Assembly (NCBI GenBank): GCA_949361645.1
Contig: OX442420.1
Location: 2,959,882-3,023,881, forward strand
Direction: 5' to 3'
DNA: 64,000 nt
From: Spongilla lacustris
Lineage: Eukaryota > Porifera > Demospongiae > Spongillida > Spongillidae
Under the pieces are notes generated by a model. That model was given only the letters and a program-made list of their open reading frames with translations, ran no database searches and was not told the DNA's origin. How positions within the stretch are numbered: position 1 is the stretch's first letter; every line of letters begins with the position of its first letter. The position numbers and the translations under genes were made by a program. Shown piece after piece: positions 23,921 to 36,156 of this stretch.

Positions 23921-24464
23921 AGCGATAGGCCAAAGGGGGGAGGGGGGGGGTAGGTTTCCGGAAAACATGGAAACCACCTCAATGATGATATGCTCCTGCA
24001 TGAAGCCTTAACCACTATGGCCCTGTGATCGAAGGCAATATTGTATACACACTTTAAGGTGAAAATCATGTTTCTGTTTCTGTTCACACAGACACCACAT
24101 GTACGCAGTGCAGAAATTGCTAAGGGTGCATTTTCCATACAATCCGAGTTTTCTGTCGATCAGCAGCCAACCTTTGATATTTAATAACTTAATTTGTTAC
24201 ATTAAATAAATCTTTATGAATGCCGCACGGCACACACACGAACTCACACAGAAAATTACTCCCAGGCAAACATCTTCCCAGTTCTAGTATACGTTTCAAA
24301 ATGGTACATGTATGTCCTATTGCAAATCCAGGCATTCCAGCACGGGAAATTGCAACAAATGGAAAGGCAAGATTTACATGTTTATAGCCTGTATTTTGAC
24401 TTCCATCGCATTACTTCAAGCTCCAGAAGCTCAGGGGACGGGAAGGTTATCATAGTATACTTCA

Positions 24465-24677
24465 CACTAGACGAAAAGTTGAATTTACATTGTATTTACT
24501 ATATTAGTGGTGGTGTAAAAGTGTTAGTAAATATGGTATATGTGGCATCAATACCATAGTAAATATGAAGCTCTCATTTACTGTAGCGGAAATGTCACAT
24601 ATAACCATATTTATCAACATATTAACACCACATTAGTAGTAAATACATTGTAAATCCAACTTTTCATGCATCTAGTG
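24465..24677. mobile_element. 213-bp hairpin MITE
   Basis: The ends read CACTAGA...AAAAGTTG and its reverse complement. The arms of about 90 bases pair around a short loop, with recurring TTAGTAAATA and ATTTACTA segments. Non-coding; no clear target duplication. Confidence 0.65.
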
Positions 24678-25327
24678 TCAACAATTCTAGACAGATTGCC
24701 TTTTATTAAATGCATTACAGATGGTACAGAATCAAAAGAAATATTGCTCTGATGCTGCTGCTATGCAGCAATGCAAGGCATTGACACTGAGCTTCCAATT
24801 CAACTTTCTCGACCATTCTACATGAATGATTGTAATTTAAACATTTTGATGCTCAAGCTTGCTCTCGATCATTTAATTTCATAAGTATCTACAATATCAA
24901 GGGCACTATTCTGAAGTTTGACTATAATACCGGAAAGGTGGGACAGGTACTGGTAAATAGACATGGAGACGATAACAAAATCAAATTTGGTATCTTCTGA
25001 GCTTCATTTCTTGCAATTAGGTTGTGTATTTGCCGTTGCTATGGTTGGCAGCTGCTAACGATGTTTGGGGCTAGGCGGTTCGTTGTCAGTGAAAAGCTAT
25101 ACTGTCGCTACAAGTGATGTGTTACATGTACATGTAGCTAATTGCAGCACCGGTACGGTTCCATGAATAACAGTTCAGTAGCAACGGTAAAGTTGTTATG
25201 CATAATAACAAATTGTTGGGCATGAATGCAATGTATACACTACATAAGTATTTAGATTGTACAACAATATGTGTTTTGTAACCAAAATTCATAGCCGGCC
25301 GAGCGGACCTTATTCCAGCAAAGGGAG

Positions 25328-25350
25328 GGGGGGGGGGGGGGGGGGGGGGG
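25328..25350. repeat. Poly-G tract
   Basis: G run of 23, followed by CGGGGGCGGGGG. It lies 120 bases upstream of the copy 2 first exon. Confidence 0.95.
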
Positions 25351-25472
25351 CGGGGGCGGGGGTGTACCTAGCCGCAATACCGAAAGTGCGCATAATTATC
25401 TATATATATTTTTTTCTTTTCTTCGTATATTATTCTAGAAATAATTTCAGTACACAGTTCACATCCAACGAC

Positions 25473-25670
25473 ATGGCGTTAGCTGGTACCCGAACGCAGT
25501 TTGAACAAAGCGACAACGGCACTGTATACGGTGTACATACGGAGACGGTAGCGGTGCAAGGAGATAACGGTGAATTGGTCGCCGGGGTACGACAGATCGC
25601 ATTTGCTGTCCAGAGCCTTCCGAACGGTGCACTACGGCTCTTTACACGTACCCAGGAAGCAGTTGGAGTT
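25473..25670 (+). CDS. Copy 2 of the recurrent 66-codon first exon (unknown family)
   Basis: ATG at 25473 and donor GTAAGT at 25671, exactly 198 bases. Begins MALAGTRTQFEQSDNGTVYG and ends TRTQEAVGV. The upstream 100 bases (ACCTAGCCGCAATACCGAAA ... CATCCAACGAC) are shared with copy 3. A TATTATTCTAG acceptor-like string precedes the exon by about 35 bases, so a 5' leader intron is possible. A hAT MITE (25697-25978) has landed 26 bases after the donor, inside the presumed intron. It differs from copy 3 at about 12 codons, nearly all changing the residue. The next exon is not identified. Confidence 0.6.
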
Positions 25671-25696
25671 GTAAGTTACTATTAGTGGCCTAGACG

Positions 25697-25978
25697 CAGG
25701 GCCGGATTTAGACTGTCGTGGGCCCTGGGCAATTAGCCTTCGTGGGCCCCCAGTCGAGCGGGGGGGTAATACATTCCGAGTTGGCGACGAAACCTTGGCA
25801 GCCTGCTTTGTATAACATTCATCGAGGCATTCTTTCTACCTTTCGTTTTGATGCTCCACTTCGCGCGCACTACGATTCTCTGCCACATGGTGGGGCCCCT
25901 AAAAGAGCAGTGGGCCCTGGGCAGCTGCCCCGGTGGCCCCCATGCCCCCCCCCCCCCTTAAAAAAAAATCCGGTACTG
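25697..25978. mobile_element. hAT MITE with exact 8-bp target duplication
   Basis: Starts CAGGGCCGGATTTAGAC and ends TCCGGTACTG. The 8 bases CCTAGACG occur directly outside both ends (25689-25696 and 25979-25986). The interior is rich in GGGCCC and contains a CAGCTGCCC segment and a poly-C run. CAGGG ends with 8-base duplications identify the hAT superfamily. The plus ORF over it is not a gene. Confidence 0.9.
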
Positions 25979-26004
25979 CCTAGACGTTGCGAGGGAACAA
26001 TGGA

Positions 26005-26180
26005 TTTTTCACCAGCGGTTTTGTGCATGGTTATAACAGAGAAGCACTAACATGGTTTCGCGGTTTAAGCAAATTACAAAAGGCGGTTTGCGTGTTGGCA
26101 CATAAAATGCGCGATCGATATTAACATAAAAAATTTTAAAAAGAATTGCAACACAAAACGTTTAGCGCCATTTTGTTATT
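26005..26180. repeat. Dispersed repeat related to 8000-8838 and 29170-29260
   Basis: GGTTATAACAGAGAAGCACTA and ATTAACATAAAAAATTT-like segments occur in reverse orientation near 8760 and 8080. The rest, 26180-27500, shows a G tract at 26394-26404 and no supportable gene. Confidence 0.55.
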
Positions 26181-27516
26181 TGTCGTGATAGGAACCGTTT
26201 CAAAGAACGCGAATGGTGCCAATATGTTCAGAATTTTAAGCCATAGTGCCCTTTTGGGTCAGATACTGTCACACATAGATCTTATTGGGCATTGAACTGA
26301 TAAGAGAAATACATCTTTTGATAACTTTACTGGAGAAAAAAAAATTCAGCATGGGAGCCATTTCAAAGAATGCAGTGGCGCAGGAAAAGGGTAGGGGGGG
26401 GGGGGCCCTGTCCCCCACTTTTACACCAGCAAAACTACAGTGTATCTATACATCACAATTTTAAAAACTAAGCGAAACAATTATCAATTATTTATTTCAG
26501 CACTTCCCTAGCTGGTTGGGCAGGAGGGGTACCCCTCTCCCGCACCCGCCCCATGATGACCAAACCATAAATCTTACCTATAGTATACTAATTTTATTGG
26601 AACCCTGAACCTAAACTAACCGCTGAAGGGAAAACTATTAATTACAAGAACCCCGAGCCAAAATTATCTTTAAAGAGGCAACAGTACCACGAAAATTCAG
26701 CGACCATGAAGGGTACAGAACATAGGGACGATTCCATCGCTTCCCCTTATCGGCAGCTGAACATGCAGGGAAAAAATGCTACTGCAGGGAAAAAATGCTA
26801 CCACAGGCACGGGTAAATGGAAGATATCTATAAACCCCAAAGGTACATTTGAATTTGACTGAGTAATACAATAAGTGTTGTATGTGTGTATATGTGTATA
26901 GGTAATTGCAATATATACTTTACGCATTGTATGATGCGTGCAATTGACCCTTGTCAGGCTTATGTATCCACGTGACTAAGAGGTCACATATATTCACTTA
27001 TGTATAAATGTGTCTTGAGTTGTTCTGTGTAGCCACAAGATCATGTACTTCTAAATACATGTAATTGTTAATGTGCCTGACTGTCATTTGGTATCATAAA
27101 ACGACAAGCTACATATTATAAAATAAAAATCTGTGTAGCATACTACTATTTGTAGGGCTATCCTATGTACACAAAAGGAGGTCAGTTCATTGTACATGTA
27201 ATTGTGAAAACTGTTAGCAGTCAAAGTCTGACCATGTCCATAATATAATGTATATTCATTAGGTGAAGGTGTAACAGTTTTCACATGGCTTCTGTTTGTA
27301 ACTCTTTTTCTAAAGAGAAAACGTGTAACTGTTGACAATTTATAAATGTTCATTTCTGTTCCTTGTAGCTACTCCAAAAATATAGTATACTGGTGCATGG
27401 AATATAAAGGTAGCCTCTAATATGCTACATGTACAGATAAACTAGATATATGCACACTGTTGTTAGATGAGGTAAATGATGCCACCCATGGTTAGCACAA
27501 GAGATCTGTACTAGAT

Positions 27517-27750
27517 CTGCACATGCAGCTGTTAGTGAAGCTAGTGCAGGTGCGTTGCACAAAAAAGCAGGTGAATTTGTACGTGATTTTCATGCTATTG
27601 GTGCAAATAAAATGCAGATTGTGACATTCTAGCTGAGGTAAGGTACCATATGGCTAGTTCAGAGCCTTTCTACTCTGATGCCTCTTACAACCACACAATG
27701 CAGCTTGGTGCTATACCAGTAGACCTCAATATACATTTAGGTGTGTAATG
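27517..27750 (+). pseudogene. Unknown coding-like fragment with one frame change
   Basis: The plus strand reads RSAHAAVSEASAGALHKKAG, then EFVRDFHAIGANKMQ. In another frame it continues DILAEVRYHMASSEPFYSDA and NHTMQLGAIPVDLNIHLGV. The regular composition suggests a former ORF, perhaps of a mobile element. No domain is recognised. Confidence 0.35.
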
Positions 27751-28311
27751 GCAGACGTGATAGGAGACAGGCATCATAACAGCTTGTGTCCACTAAAATG
27801 GAAATGCACAAATGAGTGTAAGCTGGTGAAATAGAAGTTATAGAAGTTATATGGGGCTGTTTCTGGGCTGGACAGTCTTAATTCGTGTGCAAATTATGAT
27901 AGCATCAATAGCATCATCATCTGGTGCATGGAGGTGAAGTTGAGTTGACACAGATCACTTTATTTTGCAGAGTACTGTAATGAAGAAAAAGATGGTGGAC
28001 ACACCTGTTGCTGTCATGTGAAGAAGAAAACAGAATGAGAAGATAAAATTTCACTGGTATCACTAGTTTTATATCAAAACTGAGTACGTATTGTTGATAG
28101 ACTGAACAATAATTATCATCCATGGCTGAGTTATTACTACATGTGTATATAAATGATATCGTAAGAGGGTAGCATATGTGATCAGTGTAAAAAAATGTCT
28201 GTTGCAACATGAATTACAAAATTCATGAACACATATACATCCAGTTATGAATAAAAAGCAATGAAACTAGTATATAAAAACATTCTCTATGAGAAAGGTG
28301 GTGGTATATTT

Positions 28312-28334
28312 GGGGGGGGGGGGGGGGGGGGGGG
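28312..28334. repeat. Poly-G tract (23 G)
   Basis: Uninterrupted G run. Positions 27760-28900 hold nothing else that I can support. Confidence 0.95.
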
Positions 28335-28940
28335 TTGATTATAGTAGTGGTGTATAAAGCAGGGAAACAAGGGTGGAATGATAAGGAAAAATGAAATAGT
28401 CCTATATTTAGTCGGCACATATCATGGATTTACCACCAAGTTTGCAACAGGAGGTGGGTTTTGGAATATATAAAACATATAGGGGGTGAGCAAAATAAAA
28501 GTCTTCCCTCTGCACCATTGCATTTTAAAACATGCAGTTTTATTTTGACATGACATGCTTAAACCAAAAGGTGGGTTAGTCAAATTAGAGGGCAAACCAG
28601 GGGGTGGGAGAGGTAAATCCCTGCATATTATGTGTGCTAAATATAGGACTATTTAGTTTTTCGTTAAGTATCATTTTACCACTACCTTTCTTAGAAATAA
28701 TGTTTCTATATACTAGAATACATTAGAGTTCACATAGCCACTAAAAGAGGAACGTACAAACTTGTCTAGCTGAAGGCATGTACCGAGAAGACCATGCAGT
28801 TGAAAGTACGTATACCTGCAAGCAACCAATGTCCATGCAGGGCTTATCTTAAAATACTGGAGGCAGCACAAAAATACAGACATTTAGTATTGACATATTT
28901 ACGCACAGTTCATTACATTGCAGTCGGTTATGACATACAT

Positions 28941-29066
28941 TTTGTGTGTGTGTGTGTATGTGTGCGTGTGTGCTATAGGCAACATATTGCATGTAACTCA
29001 AATGAATTGGTTTACTGAAATCTTACCCATATTCATTTGAGTTGCATGCCTATAGCTTTAGCATGT

Positions 29067-29128
<62 letters not shown>

Positions 29129-29130
29129 AT
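28941..29130. repeat. Hairpin between two GT microsatellites
   Basis: GCTATAGGCAACATATTGCA ... and its near reverse complement (28971-29004 and 29031-29057) form a stem with a 25-base loop. GT repeats stand on both sides (28941-28973 and 29068-29127). The GT frames here are not genes. Confidence 0.7.
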
Positions 29131-29339
29131 GTGTGTTTGTGTGTGGTAACTGCCATATACATGTGTCTGACATGCAAACCACCTTTTTAAAACCGCAAAA
29201 CCCTGTTAGTGTACTCTCTGTTATAACCACAAAACCGCTGATGTGAATTCAATGTGCAAAACCCACAAGTGTCATGACTTTACATGGATTGTTTGTGTGT
29301 GCTGTGCATGTAGGTAGTTTGAGCCTTAAAGAAGAAGCC

Positions 29340-29402
29340 CATGGCTGGATTGGGTCAACTTGTATATTCATAACAGCGGTCAACTTGTATATTCATAACA
29401 GC
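29340..29402. repeat. Short tandem duplication
   Basis: GTCAACTTGTATATTCATAA is repeated twice head to tail, with a period of about 24 bases. Confidence 0.85.
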
Positions 29403-30054
29403 CATGGCGATGGTGGAAGTGGAGGGGAAGACACAGTCTAGGCCAATTATTGGTTCCGCTGTTCCGCAGTAATGGGCAGTGCCAAATTGAATAATATTTC
29501 ATAGCCCACTTGTCATGACATGTATTTAGATTTGATAACTAATACACCATGCACTGCATTAGGCCACTGTTAATATTGTAAACATGTTTCTGGTCATAAT
29601 CACGCAACTTGGTCATTACATGTATTGACTATTGGTTATTATTGATGTCACATCTCTGTATAGCAGAAATCATGCCTTGGTATTAATTAGCCTTTACAAA
29701 GTTCATACACTGCTGACAGAATATGTTTAATTTCTGTTGCAGAACCGTAAAATTAAAAAATATAACAATGCTCTCAAAACCTAACGATGATAGATCTGGA
29801 AAGTTAGTCTCGCAACTGGCAAGCCAGACCCACTTTGTTCATGTTTATTGAATGGTGCAACAATGGACTCGACTCGTTGGCACTGTAATACATGTATATC
29901 GATCGTTGTGTGGCGTTCAATAATGAAGTAGGTGTGGCTTGTGAGACTACAGGAAAGTTTGGAAGCAGGTAATTCGTGTCGTGTATACTTATCTATCTGC
30001 TTTTAGCACATTTGTAACGCAATTATGCTAATCTATGTGTTGTGACTTCAATGT

Positions 30055-30510
30055 TGCAAAAGTTGCAAAGCTGCTGGTGCAATGCACAATGCAAGAACTA
30101 GCTGCATGCATGCACGTGCATAGCATACTACATGCAGATATATGAAAGCAAATGTGGTGAAAGTCTTCCTCTACTACACAACAGTGCTATTTACTACTTG
30201 GTAAAGGAAGCTAGGCTGCATGATACCTCATCTTCATTACTAGGTTTTACATGTAAGTAGTAAATCTAGCCAATGCTGTAGGAATGAAATGTCACGAGCA
30301 ATTGTGTGCAAAATTGCATGCAAGATATATAAATTTCAAAAGTTGCCAAGCTGCTGCCCAGGGCAATGAACAATTCAAGGCAGCTCACACTACAGATGGA
30401 TGAAAGCAAATGTGATTAAAGTCTTCCTCTACTACATAGTCCTATTTACTACTTTTACCACATTTTCATTATTTGGTTCATATAAAGTAGTAAATCTGGC
30501 AGCTACTGCA
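30055..30510. repeat. Diverged direct duplication
   Basis: 30055-30280 and 30336-30510 share AAAGTTGC-AAGCTGCTG, GTCTTCCTCTACTACA and AAGTAGTAAATCT in the same order. Non-coding. Confidence 0.7.
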
Positions 30511-30711
30511 ATGGAGGAGCTAACGGCTAGCACTCCTCCATATACCCCGTGGCTGGTCTGCAAGGGCCTCCCATACCCACTGCCTATATGCAGTATAAAA
30601 AACTATTCCTAGCTCTCTGTGGTTCCACCATTATTGCTTTCCAGAACCTCCTCTCCTGACCACCCTATGGGCCTGTTGCCAGGCCTTGCCTTGCCATAAA
30701 CCTTAGACATC

Positions 30712-31042
30712 ATGCCACAGACATTAAGTTCTTTTGGTTAGATGCTTGCTCCTTTGCATGGGCACTGGACTGCAATTCGCCAAAACCACCAGTCATTTTT
30801 GGACGAGTTAGCATGGCTTCTACAGCAGCTTGGTGACAATTATAACCACTGGCTTCATGGCTGCAAAAACCTCCCTTCTCACCCTTGGCATCCTTCCAAT
30901 TGCAGTTTCCATGACTAATGAAGCTTTCATCACATAATTTAGCTTCAACCTGTTGGAACAGGCAGCTTTTACACAGATGGAACACAACACTAATATCACG
31001 AGCTTTATCGTAGTGGATATTTCCATCGCACCAAATGCTCAT
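30712..31042 (-). pseudogene. hAT transposase N-terminal fragment (TTF-type zinc finger)
   Basis: A minus frame of about 110 codons contains HLCKSCLFQQ, NCNWKDAKGEKGGF, SHEASGYNCHQAAVEAML and SSAHAKEQASNQKNL. The C-x2-C, N-W-K-x-A and H-x-x-S-x-x-H-x-x-A spacing is that of the TTF zinc finger found at the N terminus of one hAT transposase group; the SSAHA-type segment normally follows it. The catalytic core and element ends are absent, so this is a relic or an exon. Confidence 0.7.
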
Positions 31043-32129
31043 TTAGGGAAGTTATACTTAACGGGTTGATTGATTATGGTTTTCATCGATGTCTGGAGGA
31101 ATCTCAGGTGATGATTGAAAATTAATGTTGATTGAACAGCTAGCCATGAGGCACTCATGCACATTGACTACAATAATTTAAAAATCTTAAATGTGACTGT
31201 TTTTTTAAATTAGAAACAAAAAATAAAAGCAGCAGCTCGCAGTTACATAAAGCAAGTATTCTGGTAAGATTAAAAGTGAATCTATACACACATGTAGCAT
31301 TATAAATGTAAACTACTTGATCATAGTATTGTTGCAAAAACCAATATGGCGGTGAAGGGGATGGGGGGGGGAGAGAACTGGCTGGCAATTCTCAACCATT
31401 TTGGCATTTTGAGCTTCATTGACGCATGCATGTGGGTTACAGATTCCTGTTCCAAGTGATTAAAATTTGCATTAGAGAAGTCGTGCGATTATTGGAGCTT
31501 TTAGCATGATCAGTTGTGCATGGGACTGAGAAACTCACTTTGTAATACCCAAAAATGTACTTATAAGGTTGCAAGTGCAGCTCTTGCTGGAGTTGTGATA
31601 CATGGCTTTAAAGATCCAGATTATGAGCGGTGGCACAGATAATAACACATATTGACGGCTATGTGTACGTGCGTGTACATAAGCACTTAGCTGAAGGCCT
31701 CAACAATTAAAGAGTTACATAAAGAGGGGAACCTTAGTTGTAAAATTCTGTTCAAGTTTTAGCTTTGAAAGTGCTTTTTTGCTTGTTTTTTCTTTGCTTG
31801 TACAGCTTCTCCTTACGTGACATTGTAGATGCCTATGTAGGGCTTGTGGTAGTAATTACGCCACGCTGAGTAAGCACGCAAATGCAGCACATTACTTTTC
31901 TCAGAGGCCAAGAGTCTGTGCACCTTTAACAATGGAGCTAGAGTTACTGTTTTGTTTTCGACTTTGTGGGAATTCAAATATTTACGATAAGTTTTGGATT
32001 CTTGAGGATTGTATATATCCTAAAATCGGGTTGGAGGTGGAGCACGCATTCAAAGCCATTCATGTACAATAGTAGAAATTAAGATTAATCACTATAAAAT
32101 ACGTACCAGGACTGCCACAGGCCATAGGC

Positions 32130-32560
32130 CCCAGGCTGACTCTCTGCAACCCTGCTAATCACAAGGGTCGTGCCCACACCTTTGCCCACCAGTATTTCGT
32201 GTTGCCATAAAGTGGTGGCTTGGTCTTGACATCATTCCATCACCTGTAATCATGGAAGTGATGTAGTCACCAGGCTCACCTTAGTGTCCAGCTAGCTTGA
32301 AGCTGGCAATGATCTTCCACTGACCATAGCCACACCCACTCTGCTGACTTGTTGGTTACCAACTGGGCTATAGGCTGGACAGCTACCTTTGATTTATCTG
32401 TAACCTCTCCACTTAATACCTTTACCTTGTTGAGTGTCTGTAGGTTCTGCTGCCCTAGCTACTGAAGACAGAAAGCACAAAGCCAATGACAGCAAAGCAG
32501 TAATCTGGGTGTTCCTCTTGTCGCAGGTGCTTAAGGGCAGTAGAAGCCTTAGAACTCCCA
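32130..32560 (+). pseudogene. Retroelement C-terminal fragment, right-arm copy
   Basis: Partner of 4296-4740 on the opposite strand. The plus frame includes SVGSAALATEDRKHKANDSK, resembling the segment after the nuclease-like domain in 38282-38900. It is heavily decayed. The site of the left-arm MITE is intact here (one TTAA near 32532). Confidence 0.55.
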
Positions 32561-32734
32561 GTAAGCCTCAAGACTCGCCACCTTATCATGCAGCCCCAGG
32601 TGTGAGCCTACACTGCAGCCATCCATTCCATTTATACTGGCAATTGCATCTTGTATGTTATATTTTTACATCTGCAAAGTTCACTATTTTTATTACACAG
32701 TATTAATCTCTCCACATGCACCTATAGGCGCTCA

Positions 32735-32875
32735 AAGTTGAGTGATCACCATTGGTTCTAAGATAGAAATCGCAACATCGTTCTATGTCAAAAATAAATT
32801 ATTAGACAGGGTCAGTGAAGTTGAATACGTATCAACTAAATCACATACAACCAATGGTGATCACTCAGCTTTAGC
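32735..32875. mobile_element. Short inverted-repeat element, right-arm copy
   Basis: TTGAGTGATCACCATTGG ... CCAATGGTGATCACTCAGC; counterpart of 2570-2722. Confidence 0.6.
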
Positions 32876-33379
32876 CTTTGACTTGGTCTCTCATAGTCGT
32901 CGTATCCCTGGAAAAGGGAGAGGAAAGAAAAGGCAGTTGTACTACCAGCAGAGAGAGGAGCTGTAGATTCTCGCCTAAATGTATCTGGTGAGTGTGAGTA
33001 CAATCTACAGCTCCTCTCTCTCTGCTGGTAGGATTACTGCCTTTCTCCAGTGGCACTTAACTTCCATAGCCCTAGTCCAGGGTTCGCCTTTCTGCAGCAG
33101 TAGAACTGTCTCTTAATTAAAACCATGCAGGGCTTTTTTCATTTGCCTCATTCTTGGCTCAAATTCCTGCAACTTTAGGTATTTTGTGGTAGACGCTCTT
33201 CCACTCACCTCTGTCTTGGTCACATTCTCTTATCTCAGACCTGCTCTGGTGGTTTATCCTACTGGTAGTGATGGCTGGTGAGGGTTATGGTGACAAGTAG
33301 CTATCTTAGATGTTATTTACCCAAGTGCAGTGCACTTGCATTGCAATGTAAAACATCACAGTACAAAAAGAAGTACAAA

Positions 33380-33402
33380 CCCCCCCCCCCCCCCCCCCCC
33401 CC
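33380..33402. repeat. Poly-C tract (23 C)
   Basis: Uninterrupted C run in the right arm. The left-arm counterpart around 1990-2010 is only a mixed purine stretch, so the tract expanded after duplication or decayed on the left. Confidence 0.95.
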
Positions 33403-33461
33403 TGAAATCATGAATTCAGTTTTGGTTAGTGCATAAATACTTTTTTTATCCATTTCCACAG

Positions 33462-33520
33462 GTGAGGACTAAGGAAACTGGTGGTCGCTCTGCAATTCAG
33501 CCATCTACTGAAGAAAATTT
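33462..33520 (+). CDS. 59-bp exon of the right membrane-protein copy
   Basis: Acceptor TTTCCACAG, donor GTAAGT. Reads VRTKETGGRSAIQPSTEEN plus TT; the single first base of the 35719 exon completes Leu. It is polar and rich in Ser, Thr and Glu, and fits a cytoplasmic or lumenal tail before the first helix. The upstream exon is unknown. The intron to the next exon is about 2.2 kb and contains a 0.78 kb insertion absent from the left copy. Confidence 0.6.
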
Positions 33521-33576
33521 GTAAGTTATACAATGGCTTCTTAAATGTTATTGTATACAGAAAAATTCCATAACTA

Positions 33577-34360
33577 TTTTGTATACCGGGTGTCCACGAA
33601 AGAATACAACACTTTTAAATTAATCTAATTCCTTAATGGGATTATCACTCTAAATGATTTTATGAAAATACAGTGAATAAGATAGACAAATACAAACTGC
33701 ACTACTTAAAATTAGAATTCAAAAGATAAAATCAATGTAGCACAATAATGCATGACAACTTTTTATTAAATGTGAAATTTAAAAACTGCAGATAAACTTT
33801 GACAGAAGTTTGAAAAAGTATGAAATTTAATTGGCGTTTTACTAATTAAAATAACCAAACTTGAAAATGCTAGAGACCACTACAATTTTAATTAACTTTT
33901 AGTTTTAATAGCTCACCACTACACAATTCTATTAATTCAATACCAAATAACATGGTTTTCCCTACTTAATTTAATAATAGAAAAATTTGTGGTGGTGATT
34001 AAATCTTGTCTTAAATAATAATAACTTAGTATTGTACTCATTAACATAAAATCATGCTGTACAACTGCATATTCAGATCTTCCGTTACTTATTGATGGTT
34101 ATTAAAATAAATTATCTCTAACGTTAATCTTGAATAATTTTGATAATCGAGGGTTTTGAATATTTTGATACTCAAGGGTTTTTTTTTTCATTACTTAACT
34201 GCTTATATCTAATTGAAATTTTAGTATCTGCCTAAGTACTGTAACATATGAAAATTGTTAGTTAATTTAATCCTGAGTTATAGTGATTTGAAAGTGTTGC
34301 ATTCATTTGTGGACACCCGGTATTATGCCAAAAAAACTGTTGCACCCCGAAATACCGAGA
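33577..34360. mobile_element. Inverted-repeat element inserted in the right arm
   Basis: Contains ACCGGGTGTCCACGAAAG and its inverted partner TTTGTGGACACCCGGT, 33587-34321. The left arm is uninterrupted between the flanking sequences (around 1795-1820), so this is an insertion after duplication or a loss on the left. The interior is AT-rich with no gene. The outermost borders extend slightly beyond the clear repeats. Confidence 0.7.
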
Positions 34361-35718
34361 TTCATGTGGATTATGATTTGCTTGTTGTAATTTTAAATTG
34401 TTTAACCTGTGTTGATATCGCTGCTCTTTGCTATATGTAATGTGCATGAAACTAATCGCAACCGAACATGACTAAGCTGTTAAGGTTTTGCTGTAATTGA
34501 CTAGTCAGTTGTTTAGCGTAAGAGTCAATTCAGATTATTTTCATCCTGCAACTCTTGCCTTGCTCTAAGATCATGGCAAAAGGATCACAGTTGCATTATC
34601 TAAACATTTTGCATAAAGTTATTTAATCAAAAATTCAAAAGTTTGCATCACTTGAAGGTTCATTAGTTCTACAAAATATGTATATGTTTTTGTCTGATGG
34701 TTTATCTTATTTTGACATCATGTGCATATACCTATTGATATTCAAATCGTTGATGTTAATTTCATCCATCTCTCAAATCACAGATTGGTTTTACTCACAA
34801 ATCACTAGTTTTATGCTGTGGTTAATCTAGTATAAAAAATAAGCAGCAGTGTATTTTGGTGGCACAGTGATCAGTTGAGCCAAACAGCTTTACCATGTAC
34901 TGTGCTTTAGAAAACTTTGTACATGTAGATTTAGATACCATTGATGAAGGCATATGTGTGTAGTATGTACAGTGTTTACAGTCCTTTGGGATAATACTTT
35001 TAAATCTTGGATTGAATCATTAGATAAAGGTATACATGTTGATTTTGATATACAATATATCATACAGCCAGAGAAAGATAATATATTAACATTTCTGACT
35101 TCAAACATGGATCAATTAATATGTGTCTAGTTTGGAAGACTATTGGAAGTAAACCTTTTTTAGTGCTAAAAATAATTTACATTTAATAAGACATAAACCT
35201 ACATGCACATGTATACATAGACAAAATGAGCACACAAAACACTCACACTTTTAATTGCAAGTAATGGGTTTCTAGGAGTCAAATCATAAAAAGCCATGTC
35301 ATCGTACATGTACCACACACCCTAATCTATCCTCTTATAATTGTCGCGCATATTTAGCAGAAGCAGCTTAACAATAATGGAAACATCACAACATCAAAAA
35401 GTATATTCAATGTGCAATTTCGTATTCACAACACAAACTTATTGTATAGAATCAAATTCATTTGGGTACAGCGTACATGTACCTACATGTAGGTACATTA
35501 AATGGGATCAATACTAATAAGTACCTGCAACGGTATTCCTGTGCCTGTAATTATTATGTATTTATTTTAAAATCGCGGCTTTTCTGTGATGTTAAACTGC
35601 TGTGTATCATAAATTACATTGAAGTACAGAATTGCATTTGCAATATATACTACTTAAAGTTATCTGGGTTTGCTAGCAAGTGCTCATTGCCACATTTACA
35701 GAGCTTTCTCCACCCCAG

Positions 35719-35819
35719 GTCTTGCGGTGCATTTTGTTGTGTGTGCTGTTTGGCTCTATTACTGGTGCTCATACTGCTTTACTTGGTGGCATCACCTATT
35801 GCTATTATCACAGTGACAG
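35719..35819 (+). CDS. First-helix exon of the membrane protein, right copy
   Basis: A 101-base exon: acceptor CCACCCCAG, donor GTTGGA. The frame reads SCGAFCCVCCLALLLVLILL, then YLVASPIAIITVT: one transmembrane helix preceded by a Cys cluster that could be lipid-modified. The frame is fixed by agreement of all three gene copies (407-507, 42225-42316); the other long frame here is a shadow. Phases join to both neighbours. Confidence 0.7.
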
Positions 35820-36156
35820 GTTGGAATATAATGTTTTGTTAACAAACACAGTGATAGTAATATAATGTTAAACATGTACATCATATGCAAAAGGAGACAA
35901 TTCAGTGTAGTAACGCATTGCATTATGCTGCTGCCTCCTACATGTAGTAATGTGATGCACTAAAATGGGCACTGACACAAATAAGGTCATTTGTGATTGT
36001 TACTAATAATCCATTTATAACAAGCATAATGTATGCACTTGGTCACATACAGAAGCATATACATATATAAATCACATTAGGTCATCACAGGCTAGCATTT
36101 TTTTACACGGCTCATTTATGTACCTTTTACACTCACACACTTGTTTTACACCTCAG

